Assembly (NCBI GenBank): GCA_024707265.1
Contig: JANQAB010000002.1
Location: 124,001 to 188,000 of the forward strand
Origin: Sporocytophaga sp.
GTDB lineage: Bacteria > Bacteroidota > Bacteroidia > Cytophagales > Cytophagaceae
DNA length: 64,000 bases
Reading direction: 5' to 3'
Shown here: in pieces, positions 18,673 to 28,298 of the stretch
How the letters are laid out: each line of letters opens with the position of its first letter
Numbering within the stretch: position 1 is the first letter of the stretch
Program-made: the position numbers and the translations under genes
The notes under the pieces: generated by a model
The model's database searches: none
Told to the model about the DNA's origin: nothing
Seen by the model: only the letters and a program-made list of their open reading frames with translations

Positions 18673-19449
18673 ATGGAATATATTGATATAGAAAGTATTA
18701 AAGACAAAGCTGATGAGCTGAAAGAAAAATTCCAATCACAAAAGCCTTTTAAATATATAGTTTTTGAAAATTTTTTTCTGGCGGAAAAAGCTGAGGAAAT
18801 TTATCAGAGTTATCCAACTATAAAAGAAGGGAAGTGGGATGGCACTACTTACATTGATCAGAAAAATAAATTTCAAAAAGCTGATTTTGAAAAAGATAGC
18901 ACTTTTGACAAAGTTTTCAAAGAGCTTAATTCAGCTGAGTTTCTTAAATCGATAGAAAATGTCACCGGATTAGTGGGGTTGAGAGGTGATGAAGAATTAT
19001 TTGGCGGGGGCCTTCATCAATCAGTCAAAGGTGCATTTTTGAATGTACATGTTGATTACAATATTCATCCGAAAACCAAGTATCACCGTAGGCTCAATAT
19101 AATCATTTATCTGAATAAGGATTGGATGGAAGAATATGAGGGACACCTGGAATTGTGGGACTTTACTGATGGGAATAAGAATCTACTTAGCAAGATTGCA
19201 CCTACATTCAATAGATGTGTCATATTTGAAACCAACGAGATTTCTTATCATGGTCATCCAAAGAAATTAAATGCACCAGAAGGTGTTAACCGGAAGTCGT
19301 TGGCTGCATACTATTATACGGAGACAAGACCTGAAAAGGAAATAGCTGAGGAGCATAATACGGTTTATGTCAATACTGAAGGGGTGGGAGGTTATTTAAA
19401 GAGATTAAGGTCTGGAATTAAAGCTTTTATAGAGCGAATAAGTGGGTGA
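18673..19449 (+). CDS. 2-oxoglutarate/Fe(II)-dependent oxygenase
   Basis: A 258-residue prolyl-4-hydroxylase-like oxygenase. The iron triad is visible: H126 and D128 in NVHVDYN and H193 (or H195) in ISYHGHP, with Arg in NRKSLAAYYYT as the 2-oxoglutarate binder. The substrate is unknown. The gene lies between the Wbp-like operon and the ABC glycan exporter, so it may hydroxylate a sugar, a lipid carrier or a surface protein. Similar oxygenases occur in bacterial glycan loci, but I cannot assign a reaction from the sequence. Confidence 0.82.
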   Translation: MEYIDIESIKDKADELKEKFQSQKPFKYIVFENFFLAEKAEEIYQSYPTIKEGKWDGTTYIDQKNKFQKADFEKDSTFDKVFKELNSAEFLKSIENVTGLVGLRGDEELFGGGLHQSVKGAFLNVHVDYNIHPKTKYHRRLNIIIYLNKDWMEEYEGHLELWDFTDGNKNLLSKIAPTFNRCVIFETNEISYHGHPKKLNAPEGVNRKSLAAYYYTETRPEKEIAEEHNTVYVNTEGVGGYLKRLRSGIKAFIERISG

Positions 19450-19491
19450 TATTTTATAAAGGAAAGATCTGTTTTAAGTTATTAGAGGATT

Positions 19492-20337
19492 ATGAAAGAA
19501 AGAGAAGATTGGACAGAAATTATAGAAGCCAAAAGCAGTTTTGATTTTGATTTGGGCGAATTGTTCAGACATAGAGATTTGTTGTTTTTATTTGTGAAAA
19601 GAGATTTTGCTGCAACTTACAAACAAACTGTACTCGGACCAGCCTGGTTTTTTATTCAGCCTCTTTTAACGACAATAGTTTTTACTATAATATTTGGGAA
19701 AATCGCTGGTATATCTACAGAAGGTTATCCCAAAATAATCTTCTATTTATCAGGTATTGTTTTATGGTCTTATTTTGCAGAGTGTCTTACGAGAACGTCT
19801 ACTGTTTTCAAAGACAATGAAAGTATATTGGGGAAGGTATATTTTCCAAGAATAATTATGCCATTGTCAATTGTTGCAAGCAGTTTGGTGAAGTTTGGAA
19901 TTCAGTTTTTGCTGTTTTTGATAATATGGACTTACTATTTTTTTAAGGCAAATACAATTCATCCTTCCGCTTATTTATTGATATCTCCATTTCTTATATT
20001 GCTTATGGGAGCTCTTGGTCTGGGGGCTGGGTTAATCATAAGCGCACTTACGACACGTTACAGGGATTTGGTATTTGTTATTACTTTCGGAGTTCAGTTA
20101 TTGATGTTTATTACGCCCGTTATTTATCCATTGAGTGCCGCTAATTCAAACTTTAAATTATTGATATACTTAAATCCTATTACTCCAATAATTGAAACTT
20201 TCAGATACGTATTTATCGGTGCCGGAAATATGAACTTGTTAAATCTTGGATATAGTTTACTGGTGACTTTGCTTATATTGATATTAGGTATTTTTTTGTT
20301 TAACAGAGTTGAAAAAAACTTTATGGACAGCATCTAG
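19492..20337 (+). CDS. wzm: ABC-2 type glycan exporter permease (Wzm-like)
   Basis: A 281-residue inner membrane protein with six hydrophobic segments and a long N-terminal cytoplasmic stretch. LFLFVKRDFAATYKQTVLGPAWF is typical of O-antigen and teichoic acid ABC permeases. Together with the ATP-binding gene 20 bp downstream it would export a lipid-linked polysaccharide to the periplasm. Confidence 0.9.
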   Translation: MKEREDWTEIIEAKSSFDFDLGELFRHRDLLFLFVKRDFAATYKQTVLGPAWFFIQPLLTTIVFTIIFGKIAGISTEGYPKIIFYLSGIVLWSYFAECLTRTSTVFKDNESILGKVYFPRIIMPLSIVASSLVKFGIQFLLFLIIWTYYFFKANTIHPSAYLLISPFLILLMGALGLGAGLIISALTTRYRDLVFVITFGVQLLMFITPVIYPLSAANSNFKLLIYLNPITPIIETFRYVFIGAGNMNLLNLGYSLLVTLLILILGIFLFNRVEKNFMDSI

Positions 20338-20357
20338 AGGATTATAGGAGAAAGACA

Positions 20358-21608
20358 ATGGAAAGCGTAATTAAGATAGAAGAATTAGGGAAGCTGTATC
20401 AGTTAGGTACAATCGGAACCGGAACGCTCAGTCGTGACATGGAGAAATGGTGGGCAAGGATGCGTGGAAAAGAAGATCCTTTCTTAAAACTTGGAGAAAT
20501 AAATGACAGGACTAAAAGTCAGAATGAAAATTTTGTATGGGCTCTGAAAGATGTTTCTTTTGAAGTTAAGAAAGGAGAGGTGTTAGGAATTATAGGAAGA
20601 AATGGTGCAGGTAAAAGTACCCTGTTAAAGTTATTGTCAAAGGTTACTAAGCCTTCTGTCGGTAGGATTAAAGTCAAAGGTAAAATAGCCTCACTCCTGG
20701 AAGTTGGTACAGGATTTCATCCGGAGTTGACAGGGCGGGAGAATGTATTTTTAAATGGAGCTATTATGGGTATGGCAAGATTTGAAATTCAGTCTAAATT
20801 TGATCAGATTATAGAGTTTGCTGGTGTTGAGCGTTATATAGATACGCCGGTTAAAAGATACAGCAGTGGTATGTATGTTCGTCTTGCTTTTGCTGTAGCG
20901 GCTTTTCTTGAGCCTGAGATACTAATAATAGATGAAGTACTTGCGGTAGGAGATGCAGAGTTCCAAAAGAGATGTTTGGGCCGGATAAAGGAGGTTAGTG
21001 AAAGTGATGGTAGGACAATATTGTTTGTAAGCCATAACCTGGGATCGATACACACCTTGTGTACAAAAGCTCTATGGCTGGACAAAGGAACGGTTAAGCA
21101 AATAGGCACTCCAGGAGAAGTAATCAAAAGTTATAATCAAACAACTATTGAGAATGCCGGTGAGTTTGTTCGGGATAAGGATCCTGGTAATAAGCCATTA
21201 TGGTTTGAGAGGATTTATATAACAGATTGGAAGAATGAAAAGAAATCTATATTTCTGCATGATGAAGATATTTTTATCCATTATGAAATAGGGAATAATC
21301 TTTCATGGTCGGACAATCCATATAATTTGTTTTGCACAATTCTGGATGAAAATGGGCAAAGAATATTTTCAGCAGAGTCAGAAGTTTTAAAAGATAATAA
21401 GACTGTTCTAAAAATAAAAGGAAATATGTTGGTTCGTGGAAATTATTCTTTGGAAACTTTTATTCACAAACCAATGGTAGTGCAAGTCGATAAGTTGAAG
21501 GAGGTTTGTCTTTTCAATATTGTTGACAATGGCTCAGCTTTAAATATCCATGGTGATTATGATTATGGCAGAGTCTTCGGAAATTTTGAATGGAAATATG
21601 ATAATTGA
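20358..21608 (+). CDS. wzt: ABC transporter ATP-binding protein with C-terminal glycan-binding domain (Wzt-like)
   Basis: A 416-residue ATPase. Walker A is GRNGAGKS at 80-87, the signature is YSSGMYVRLA and Walker B is ILIIDEVLAVGD. After about residue 250 there is an extra beta-rich domain of about 165 residues, as in Wzt proteins that recognise the modified end of their O-polysaccharide. That architecture implies that chain length and export are coupled to a terminal modification, possibly by one of the methyltransferases nearby (21634 or 31820). Confidence 0.92.
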   Translation: MESVIKIEELGKLYQLGTIGTGTLSRDMEKWWARMRGKEDPFLKLGEINDRTKSQNENFVWALKDVSFEVKKGEVLGIIGRNGAGKSTLLKLLSKVTKPSVGRIKVKGKIASLLEVGTGFHPELTGRENVFLNGAIMGMARFEIQSKFDQIIEFAGVERYIDTPVKRYSSGMYVRLAFAVAAFLEPEILIIDEVLAVGDAEFQKRCLGRIKEVSESDGRTILFVSHNLGSIHTLCTKALWLDKGTVKQIGTPGEVIKSYNQTTIENAGEFVRDKDPGNKPLWFERIYITDWKNEKKSIFLHDEDIFIHYEIGNNLSWSDNPYNLFCTILDENGQRIFSAESEVLKDNKTVLKIKGNMLVRGNYSLETFIHKPMVVQVDKLKEVCLFNIVDNGSALNIHGDYDYGRVFGNFEWKYDN

Positions 21609-21633
21609 TTTTCTCCGAATTTAGAATTTAAGT

Positions 21634-22290
21634 ATGGTTGAAGCCTATTTAGAAAAAGAACAAAGGTATTTCTCAATCCCCAGAAAGGATCTCCTGCCTT
21701 TCGTGCCTGAGAATCTGGAAAGAGCCTTAGATGTGGGTTGTGGCGATGGGAACTTTGCCGAATTGATTACCAATGAGAAATGTTGCAGAGAGGTATGGGG
21801 AATTGAACCTTACTTCAAATCTAAAAATGATACCTCTCTAAAACTTAAAAAAATTTTTCATACTTCTATTGAAGGTTCTTTGGATGAATTACCCGATGGC
21901 CATTTTGATTGCATCTTTTTCAATGATGTTCTGGAGCATCTAGTAGAGCCAGGTAAGGTGTTGGAAGATATAAAAGGAAAGCTGAGAAAGGATGGAGCTG
22001 TAATAGCTTCTATCCCTAATATACTGCATTTTGAAACTATCTATAAGATCTTACGAAATCTTGATTGGAGATATGAAAATGCAGGGATTATGGATAAAAC
22101 TCATTTACGGTTCTTTACAAAGAAGAGTATGGTGCGAATGTTTGAAAGCAGTGGGTATAAAGTGGATCTTATACAAGGGCTCAATCCAGAATTCGGAAGA
22201 AAGTTCAAAGTTCTTAATTTTATTGCAGGTGGAAGAATTGAGGAAATGAAATATGTGCAAATGGTAGTTAAAGCCAGTCCATTGTTTTAA
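21634..22290 (+). CDS. Class I SAM-dependent methyltransferase
   Basis: A 218-residue Rossmann-fold methyltransferase. Motif I is ALDVGCGDGNFAELI and motif IV-like is FFNDVLEHLVEPG. It directly follows the ABC exporter ATPase and precedes a glycosyltransferase by one base, so it is probably cotranscribed and acts on the glycan, perhaps as the terminal cap read by the Wzt C-terminal domain. The acceptor is not known. Confidence 0.85.
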   Translation: MVEAYLEKEQRYFSIPRKDLLPFVPENLERALDVGCGDGNFAELITNEKCCREVWGIEPYFKSKNDTSLKLKKIFHTSIEGSLDELPDGHFDCIFFNDVLEHLVEPGKVLEDIKGKLRKDGAVIASIPNILHFETIYKILRNLDWRYENAGIMDKTHLRFFTKKSMVRMFESSGYKVDLIQGLNPEFGRKFKVLNFIAGGRIEEMKYVQMVVKASPLF

Positions 22291-22291
22291 T

Positions 22292-23245
22292 ATGTATACA
22301 CCCCTTGTCTCAGTTATCATTCCCAGTTATAATCATAGCCGGTTCCTAAACAGGAGAATTGAAAGCGTGCTAGGTCAGTCTTATTCAAATTTTGAAGTAA
22401 TTATACTTGACGACTGCTCAACAGATAATAGCAGGGAAATAATCCAGGAATTTGTTGGAAGGGAAAAGATATCAGGAGTAGTATTCAATGAGAGCAATAG
22501 CGGTTCTCCTTTTAAACAGTGGCAAAAGGGGATCGCAATGGCCAAAGGAGAAATTATCTGGATTGCTGAAAGCGATGATACTGCAGATAAGTATTTTCTT
22601 GAAAAACTAATTCCTCATTTTGTAAAAGATAATGATATTGGAATAGTGTATTGTGATTCGATTATTGAAAGAGATGGAGTAAAATTATCTCAGACATTTA
22701 AAGGTCTTAAAAATAATCGATTCAATACTGACAGGTGGTCTGAAGACTACTACAATTCAGGGCTTGATGAAGTAAGTAAATATTTGTTAAGGTTTTGTAC
22801 CATAAACAATGCAAGTGCTGTCCTTTTCAGGAAAGCTTTTCTGGAGGAAGCAAATCCGTTTGATCTGAATCTTAAATATATAGGGGACTGGTATGTTTAT
22901 TTAAAAGTCTGTGCCTCTTATAATATTTATTATTGCTCAGAATCACTCAATTATTATTCTGAACATGCCCAAAACACCTTTTCTAAAATATTAAAAAATG
23001 ACGCTTTTGTAGAAGAAAATTTTAAAGTTTTTGATTGGATTTACCGCGCAGGGCTTATAGAAGATCGAAACCTTTTGAATTCTGAATTTTTTGACAAAAC
23101 CCGACATTCGCTGGTAAAAAACATGTCTTTGGAAAAGCTGAAAATGCATGGTAGACTTTCGCTGATATCCCCATATTTGTGGGTTAGATTAGTTTTGTTT
23201 AATTTATATAAACCGCTTAAGGACAGGTTTTTAAAGTTGGTGTAA
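22292..23245 (+). CDS. Family 2 glycosyltransferase
   Basis: A 317-residue GT-A glycosyltransferase. The N-terminus SVIIPSYNHS is typical of GT2, the nucleotide-binding acidic motif is LDDCSTDN and the metal-binding motif is AESDD. It follows the methyltransferase by one base and overlaps the next glycosyltransferase by one (TAATG). Sugar donor and acceptor unknown. Confidence 0.9.
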   Translation: MYTPLVSVIIPSYNHSRFLNRRIESVLGQSYSNFEVIILDDCSTDNSREIIQEFVGREKISGVVFNESNSGSPFKQWQKGIAMAKGEIIWIAESDDTADKYFLEKLIPHFVKDNDIGIVYCDSIIERDGVKLSQTFKGLKNNRFNTDRWSEDYYNSGLDEVSKYLLRFCTINNASAVLFRKAFLEEANPFDLNLKYIGDWYVYLKVCASYNIYYCSESLNYYSEHAQNTFSKILKNDAFVEENFKVFDWIYRAGLIEDRNLLNSEFFDKTRHSLVKNMSLEKLKMHGRLSLISPYLWVRLVLFNLYKPLKDRFLKLV

Positions 23246-24240
23246 TGTTGCAGTGCTCTATCATAATACCAACAAAAGACAGGCATGAAATATTTCAAAG
23301 GACTTTGGAGGCGGCTGTCAATGCAGGAAAAGAGAATTGTGAGGTTATAGTAATTAATGAAGGTCAGGAAGATTTGGACATAGGGCAATTTGATCGTGTT
23401 AGGGTTTATAATACAGGAGGAAAAGGTGTTTCCTATGCAAGAAATCTGGGGGCAAAATTGGCAAAGTATGATCTGCTGATTTTTATAGATAATGATATCT
23501 TATTGAATGCTGAAAATGTCAGAAGAATTCTGGAGGTTCATTTTTCCTTTCCTAAGGCACTTGTTAATCCTGTATGGAGACATTCAGACCATATTCAAAA
23601 TCTGAAAAAAACTTCTTTGCTCGGACGATTTATGCTGAAATATTTTCATGATGATAGTTTTAAGTCCAGATACCTGAGTAATAATAAATGTAACTGGAAA
23701 GAAAATGAGGTATTCCAGTCTCAAAACGATGGCTTTGCTGAATGCTGTTTTTTCATTTCCAGAAAAGAATTTTTGAAAGCTGGTGGATTCAATGAGGATT
23801 TTAAGTTTGGAAAGGAAGGATTGGAGTTTTCAGAACGGCTGAATACTTCAGGAGTTAAAATCTTTATTGATCCTCAAAATGTAGTTATTCATAATGAAAT
23901 AGATAGGTATGTTGACTACAAACTTTTTGTGAACAGAAAGAAGGATGACGTTGATTTTTATTTACATACGGAAGGAGGATCTGAAAAAGTAGCTCCTCTA
24001 ATAACTGTTTTCGTTTATTCAATCTTATTCAGGATAAGATTTATCTTTGAATTTCTGATTTCTAGAATTCCGAACTATAAAATATTGGACCCGATCTATT
24101 CAAAAAATTTACTTATTCTGAGTCAGATTACGTTTTACAGTTTTCTCAAAGAAAGAAGGAAGAATCAAAAAACTTGTCCGGAATCTGATTGTAAGTTACA
24201 ATGTATAGCCTTATTTATACTCAATTTAGTTACAGATTAA
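23245..24240 (+). CDS. Family 2 glycosyltransferase
   Basis: A 331-residue GT-A enzyme: IIPTKDRHEIF at the N-terminus and a metal site in IFIDNDILL. The ATG overlaps the stop codon of the preceding glycosyltransferase. The C-terminal portion contains a hydrophobic stretch (VAPLITVFVYSILF and following) that may associate with the membrane. Donor and acceptor unknown. Confidence 0.85.
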   Translation: MLQCSIIIPTKDRHEIFQRTLEAAVNAGKENCEVIVINEGQEDLDIGQFDRVRVYNTGGKGVSYARNLGAKLAKYDLLIFIDNDILLNAENVRRILEVHFSFPKALVNPVWRHSDHIQNLKKTSLLGRFMLKYFHDDSFKSRYLSNNKCNWKENEVFQSQNDGFAECCFFISRKEFLKAGGFNEDFKFGKEGLEFSERLNTSGVKIFIDPQNVVIHNEIDRYVDYKLFVNRKKDDVDFYLHTEGGSEKVAPLITVFVYSILFRIRFIFEFLISRIPNYKILDPIYSKNLLILSQITFYSFLKERRKNQKTCPESDCKLQCIALFILNLVTD

Positions 24241-24334
24241 ACGACAAATGATTTGAAGTTATCTTATTGAAACAGGGTTCAGTCTTATAAAAAGAAGGAT
24301 GTAGAAATCTCCTTTGGTAATATTAATAATTAAC

Positions 24335-25282
24335 ATGGTTTCTGTTGTTGTACCCTTATATAATTGTGGAAAATACATTTCAAAATGTATTGAAAGCATC
24401 CTAAAGCAGACATATTCCGATTTTGAGCTCATAGTTTGTGATGATGGATCAACAGATAATAGTCTTGAGATAGTAAAATCTTTTGAAGACGAAAGAATTG
24501 TTGTAATGTTCAACGATAAAAACGAGGGCCTTGTATTTACCTATAACAGATTATTCAATAGTGCCAAGGGGGATTTTATAATGATTCAGGATGCTGATGA
24601 TTGGAGCATTGAGTCTCGAATTTCTGATCAACTTGAGATCTTTGAAACATATCCCGATGTATCAATATGTGGGACGAATGGTTATTTTTACTATAATGAA
24701 CAAAGGAAGATTCCTTGTCAATCTAAAGGTTCAGGGTATGTAACCGATATTAAATCACAGGTACCTTTTATTCCTGCTTCAGTTATGTTTAGAAAGGAGG
24801 TTTTGAAAGTAGTGCCGGGTATGCATAAATATTTCTCACATGCAACTTCTATGGATCAGTATTTCTTACTCGATATACTGTTGAATTTTAAAGGATATTT
24901 TCTGGATAAACATCTTTACTATGCCAGATTTAATCCAACATCAAACACTCGCCTTTTGAACGGAAGTCTGCGAAAACTAACTGCACATGAAGCATTCCTC
25001 CTTCTTAAAAAGCAGAGACTTGAAACAAACAGTGATTGGTTAATTGAAGGTAAAACAGATGAGCTGATAGCATTTGAAAGAAGATTACTAAAAGATAATA
25101 AATTCATGGCAGAAAAATACCGGGAACTTTCAGTTCATCGAATTGATTCCGGTGATTTAACGAGTGCGAGCGCCTTCATGGTAAAATCGTTTATAAGTAA
25201 TCCCTTTAATTTAATGACCTTTCTAACAGCTTTATACTGGTTAAGAGTATTCTTTAAATTTAGCAAACCTACCGCTTCTTAA
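24335..25282 (+). CDS. Family 2 glycosyltransferase
   Basis: A 315-residue GT-A enzyme with MVSVVVPLYNCGKY, the acidic motif CDDGSTDN and the metal site QDADDW. The frame is open to a TTG at 24314, but the ATG at 24335 begins exactly at the conserved first strand, so I use it. It follows a 94-bp gap after the preceding glycosyltransferase. Confidence 0.88.
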   Translation: MVSVVVPLYNCGKYISKCIESILKQTYSDFELIVCDDGSTDNSLEIVKSFEDERIVVMFNDKNEGLVFTYNRLFNSAKGDFIMIQDADDWSIESRISDQLEIFETYPDVSICGTNGYFYYNEQRKIPCQSKGSGYVTDIKSQVPFIPASVMFRKEVLKVVPGMHKYFSHATSMDQYFLLDILLNFKGYFLDKHLYYARFNPTSNTRLLNGSLRKLTAHEAFLLLKKQRLETNSDWLIEGKTDELIAFERRLLKDNKFMAEKYRELSVHRIDSGDLTSASAFMVKSFISNPFNLMTFLTALYWLRVFFKFSKPTAS

Positions 25283-25295
25283 GGCAAGAGTAAAT

Positions 25296-26393
25296 ATGAA
25301 TATTCTTTTTTATACACAATTTGATTCCCGATCTAGAGACACTGAATCACTTATGCTGGCTTTTATGAATCAGGAGAATAAGGTCTACTTTTTGAGTATG
25401 ACGGAGTCCCAGGAATATGTGAATTTTTTAAATAAAACAGGAGTAAAGGCTTCCTTCAATGCTGTTAAAAAGTCTAATAAGTTTTTGAATCATTTATTTC
25501 ACCTCTTATTTCTTATACGCTATTGTCATAAGAATAAAATTGATGTAGTATACAGCCACCTGGAATATGCGAACTTTATCGCCGTGCTCTCACAGTATTT
25601 TATGAAATCAAAGGTAGTCATCTGCAGGCATCATGTAGATGAAATTCATCTAAACGGTCAGGAAAAATCTATCAGTTATTATTTGATATATAAACTGGCA
25701 AAGAACATTATTGTTGTTTCTCAGAGAGCTAAAGAGTTTATGGTAAAGACTGAGAAAGTAAATCCGGACAAAATCTATAAGATCAACCTGGCTTATAATT
25801 TTGATCTCTATGATAAGGTCAGTTATGATAATGTATCTTTAATTAGAAAGCAATATTCAAGTGAGCTTCTGATCGTTTCTGCGTGTCGCTTAGTCAAAGA
25901 TAAAAGACCAGAATTAGGCATAGAGTTGATAGAAAAGCTTTCAGGAGAAAATATTCATGCAAAGCTTATGATACTTGGTAAAGGCGAAATGTCAGTATTT
26001 TTACAGGAAGAAATAAACAGGAGAAACCTGAAAGACAAGGTCTTTTTACTGGGGCATCAGAAAAATATCCTCGATTATCTGGCAGCTGCAGATGTTGTTT
26101 TTCACCCATCCGTTCTGGACTCAAGCAGTGTGATTGTAAAAGAATCAGGCTTAGTCAAAAAGCCTGTTATTGTCTGTTCTGGTGTAGGAGACTTTGATGA
26201 TTATGTTAAAAGTGGAGAAAATGGAGTATTGGTAAGTAAAGAAGATACAGTAACAGGAGCAGTTGAATTCCTGAAAGCATTTAATTTGGAGAAAAAAAAT
26301 TATACATACCTTGGAGAAAATTTATTTATAGATGTCATGAGGTTATTTAGTGTGGAAAAAATTCTGACAGAGTACAATAGGTTTAATTCTTAA
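25296..26393 (+). CDS. Family 4 glycosyltransferase (GT-B)
   Basis: A 365-residue GT-B fold enzyme. The C-terminal nucleotide-sugar domain holds LIVSACRLVKDKRPELGIELIEKL and the donor-binding glutamate region HPSVLDSSSVIVKESG. Lacking signal peptide, it acts in the cytoplasm on lipid-linked intermediates. It sits in a run of glycosyltransferase genes; linkage and sugar unknown. Confidence 0.85.
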   Translation: MNILFYTQFDSRSRDTESLMLAFMNQENKVYFLSMTESQEYVNFLNKTGVKASFNAVKKSNKFLNHLFHLLFLIRYCHKNKIDVVYSHLEYANFIAVLSQYFMKSKVVICRHHVDEIHLNGQEKSISYYLIYKLAKNIIVVSQRAKEFMVKTEKVNPDKIYKINLAYNFDLYDKVSYDNVSLIRKQYSSELLIVSACRLVKDKRPELGIELIEKLSGENIHAKLMILGKGEMSVFLQEEINRRNLKDKVFLLGHQKNILDYLAAADVVFHPSVLDSSSVIVKESGLVKKPVIVCSGVGDFDDYVKSGENGVLVSKEDTVTGAVEFLKAFNLEKKNYTYLGENLFIDVMRLFSVEKILTEYNRFNS

Positions 26394-26409
26394 CAGATAT
26401 ACTTTTGAA

Positions 26410-27291
26410 ATGGAAGAAATTTTATTTTCGGTAGTTATTCCAACATATAATCGGGCTGGATTTATAAAGAAGACAGTAGATTCATTATTGGCTCAGACTT
26501 ATACTAAATTTGAGATAATTATTGTAGATGATGGAAGTACAGATAATACTTCGGAAGTAGTTAAAGGTATAGATGACAACAGAGTAATTTATTATCAAAA
26601 AGAAAATGGGGAGCGTGGAGCCGCCAGGAATTATGGAGCAAAGATCGCAAAAGGACATTATGTAAACTTTTTTGATTCGGATGACCTGGCCTATAATAAT
26701 CATCTGGCAGAAGCAAATAAATTTATAAGAGAAAATAACAATCCAAACTTTTTTCATCTCGGATATGACTTTAAAGCCGGAAATGAAAGCTTAATTAGCA
26801 AGGTTGACAACCTTTCCGGTGATTTACATGCTAAGTTGATAAGGAACAATTTCTTAAGTTGTAACGGAGTGTTTTTAAGTAAAGAGATTGCTTCAAAGTT
26901 TCCTTTTGAGGAAGACAGAGTACTCGCAGTAGCTGAAGATTGGGCATTGTGGCTAAGGATTTCCAGCAGGTATCCTATATTAGTTTCTAATATTATTACA
27001 TCTTCTGTAATCTGTCATGATGAAAGAAGTATTTTCGATCAGAATGTTGAGAAGGTAATTAAAAGGGACGACTTATTGTTAAAAGTGCTTAAAGGGGACA
27101 AAGAATTTTTGAAGAGTTATCGAAAATATATTCCAGTATTTACTTCTGACAGATTTACTTTTATTGCACTTATATTATCCTTAAAAAAGAGAAGACACGA
27201 ATGCATCACATATTTATTGAAAGCTTTCAAAACTTATCCTGCAGTCGTTTTTGAAAAAAGGTTTTGGGCCTCTATAAAACATCTTATCTGA
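26410..27291 (+). CDS. Family 2 glycosyltransferase
   Basis: A 293-residue GT-A enzyme with FSVVIPTYNRAG, VDDGSTDN and the metal site NFFDSDD. It follows the GT4 gene by 16 bp in the same orientation. A catalytic-base-like AEDWALW motif is present around residue 177. Confidence 0.88.
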   Translation: MEEILFSVVIPTYNRAGFIKKTVDSLLAQTYTKFEIIIVDDGSTDNTSEVVKGIDDNRVIYYQKENGERGAARNYGAKIAKGHYVNFFDSDDLAYNNHLAEANKFIRENNNPNFFHLGYDFKAGNESLISKVDNLSGDLHAKLIRNNFLSCNGVFLSKEIASKFPFEEDRVLAVAEDWALWLRISSRYPILVSNIITSSVICHDERSIFDQNVEKVIKRDDLLLKVLKGDKEFLKSYRKYIPVFTSDRFTFIALILSLKKRRHECITYLLKAFKTYPAVVFEKRFWASIKHLI

Positions 27292-27359
27292 GCAGGATTG
27301 GAAGCTAATTATAAAACCTTTTTTTAGATGTTTTTAGTTTATTGAATAAAATAGTTGAG

Positions 27360-28298
27360 ATGAAAAAAATTTTAGTAACTGGAGGAGCAGGAAATGTGGG
27401 CGGTTCATTGGTTGAAGTATTGTTGAAGAATAGGGAAAATTATGTTGTGGTCGTTGACAATCTAATAACCGGGTCTCTTTCCAAAATTCCTTTTGCATCA
27501 TTTCCTAATTTCAAATTCATAAAGGCAGATGTTAACAACTATGATGAAATTGCTGCCATTATGCTGTCATTTCAGTTTAATTATGTATTTCATTATGCTG
27601 CATTAGTAGGGGTGAAAAGGACACTGGACAATCCCATAAAAGTGTTGGATGATATCCAGGGTATTAAAAATATTTTAAACTTGTCTAAAAATACGGGTGT
27701 TAATCGAGTGTTTTATTCTTCTTCTTCAGAGGTTTATGGAGAGCCAGTTGAATATCCTCAAAATGAGCATACCACACCACTTAATTCAAGGCTCCCTTAC
27801 GCGATTGTAAAGAATGTGGGAGAAGCTTTTTTGAAATCCTTTCATAAGGAATATGGTATGGATTATACCATATTTAGATTTTTTAATACTTATGGACCCA
27901 GACAAAGTCAGGATTTTGTTTTATCAAAATTCCTAAAGGCTGCAATGAACAATGAAGACATAACAATTTATGGAGATGGGAGTCAGACAAGGACTTTCTG
28001 CTTTATAGAAGACAATCTTGATGTAACAGTGAAGTCTCTGGAAAATAATCATTGTATTAATGATGTGATGAACGTGGGAAATGATCACGAAACTTCGGTA
28101 CTTGAACTTGCATCAAAAATTATAGAAATCACAAATTCAAAGTCTAAAATTATACATCTGCCTCCTCTTCAGGAGGGGGATATGACACGGAGAATGCCAG
28201 ACACTTCAAAGATGAAGAAAATTCTGGGAAGAGAATTAACCTCTTTGGAAAGTGGAATTACCAGAATTGTCAATGAGTGGAAGAATTATATTGATTGA
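27360..28298 (+). CDS. NAD-dependent nucleotide-sugar epimerase/dehydratase (extended SDR)
   Basis: A 312-residue sugar-nucleotide SDR enzyme. NAD binding by GGAGNVGGSL at the N-terminus, SSSEVYG with the catalytic Ser and YAIVKN with the Tyr-Lys pair. It resembles UDP-glucose/UDP-N-acetylglucosamine 4-epimerases and related decarboxylases, but the exact sugar cannot be told from sequence. The frame is open to a TTG at 27342; the ATG at 27360 starts at the expected KKILVTGG strand. Confidence 0.87.
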   Translation: MKKILVTGGAGNVGGSLVEVLLKNRENYVVVVDNLITGSLSKIPFASFPNFKFIKADVNNYDEIAAIMLSFQFNYVFHYAALVGVKRTLDNPIKVLDDIQGIKNILNLSKNTGVNRVFYSSSSEVYGEPVEYPQNEHTTPLNSRLPYAIVKNVGEAFLKSFHKEYGMDYTIFRFFNTYGPRQSQDFVLSKFLKAAMNNEDITIYGDGSQTRTFCFIEDNLDVTVKSLENNHCINDVMNVGNDHETSVLELASKIIEITNSKSKIIHLPPLQEGDMTRRMPDTSKMKKILGRELTSLESGITRIVNEWKNYID

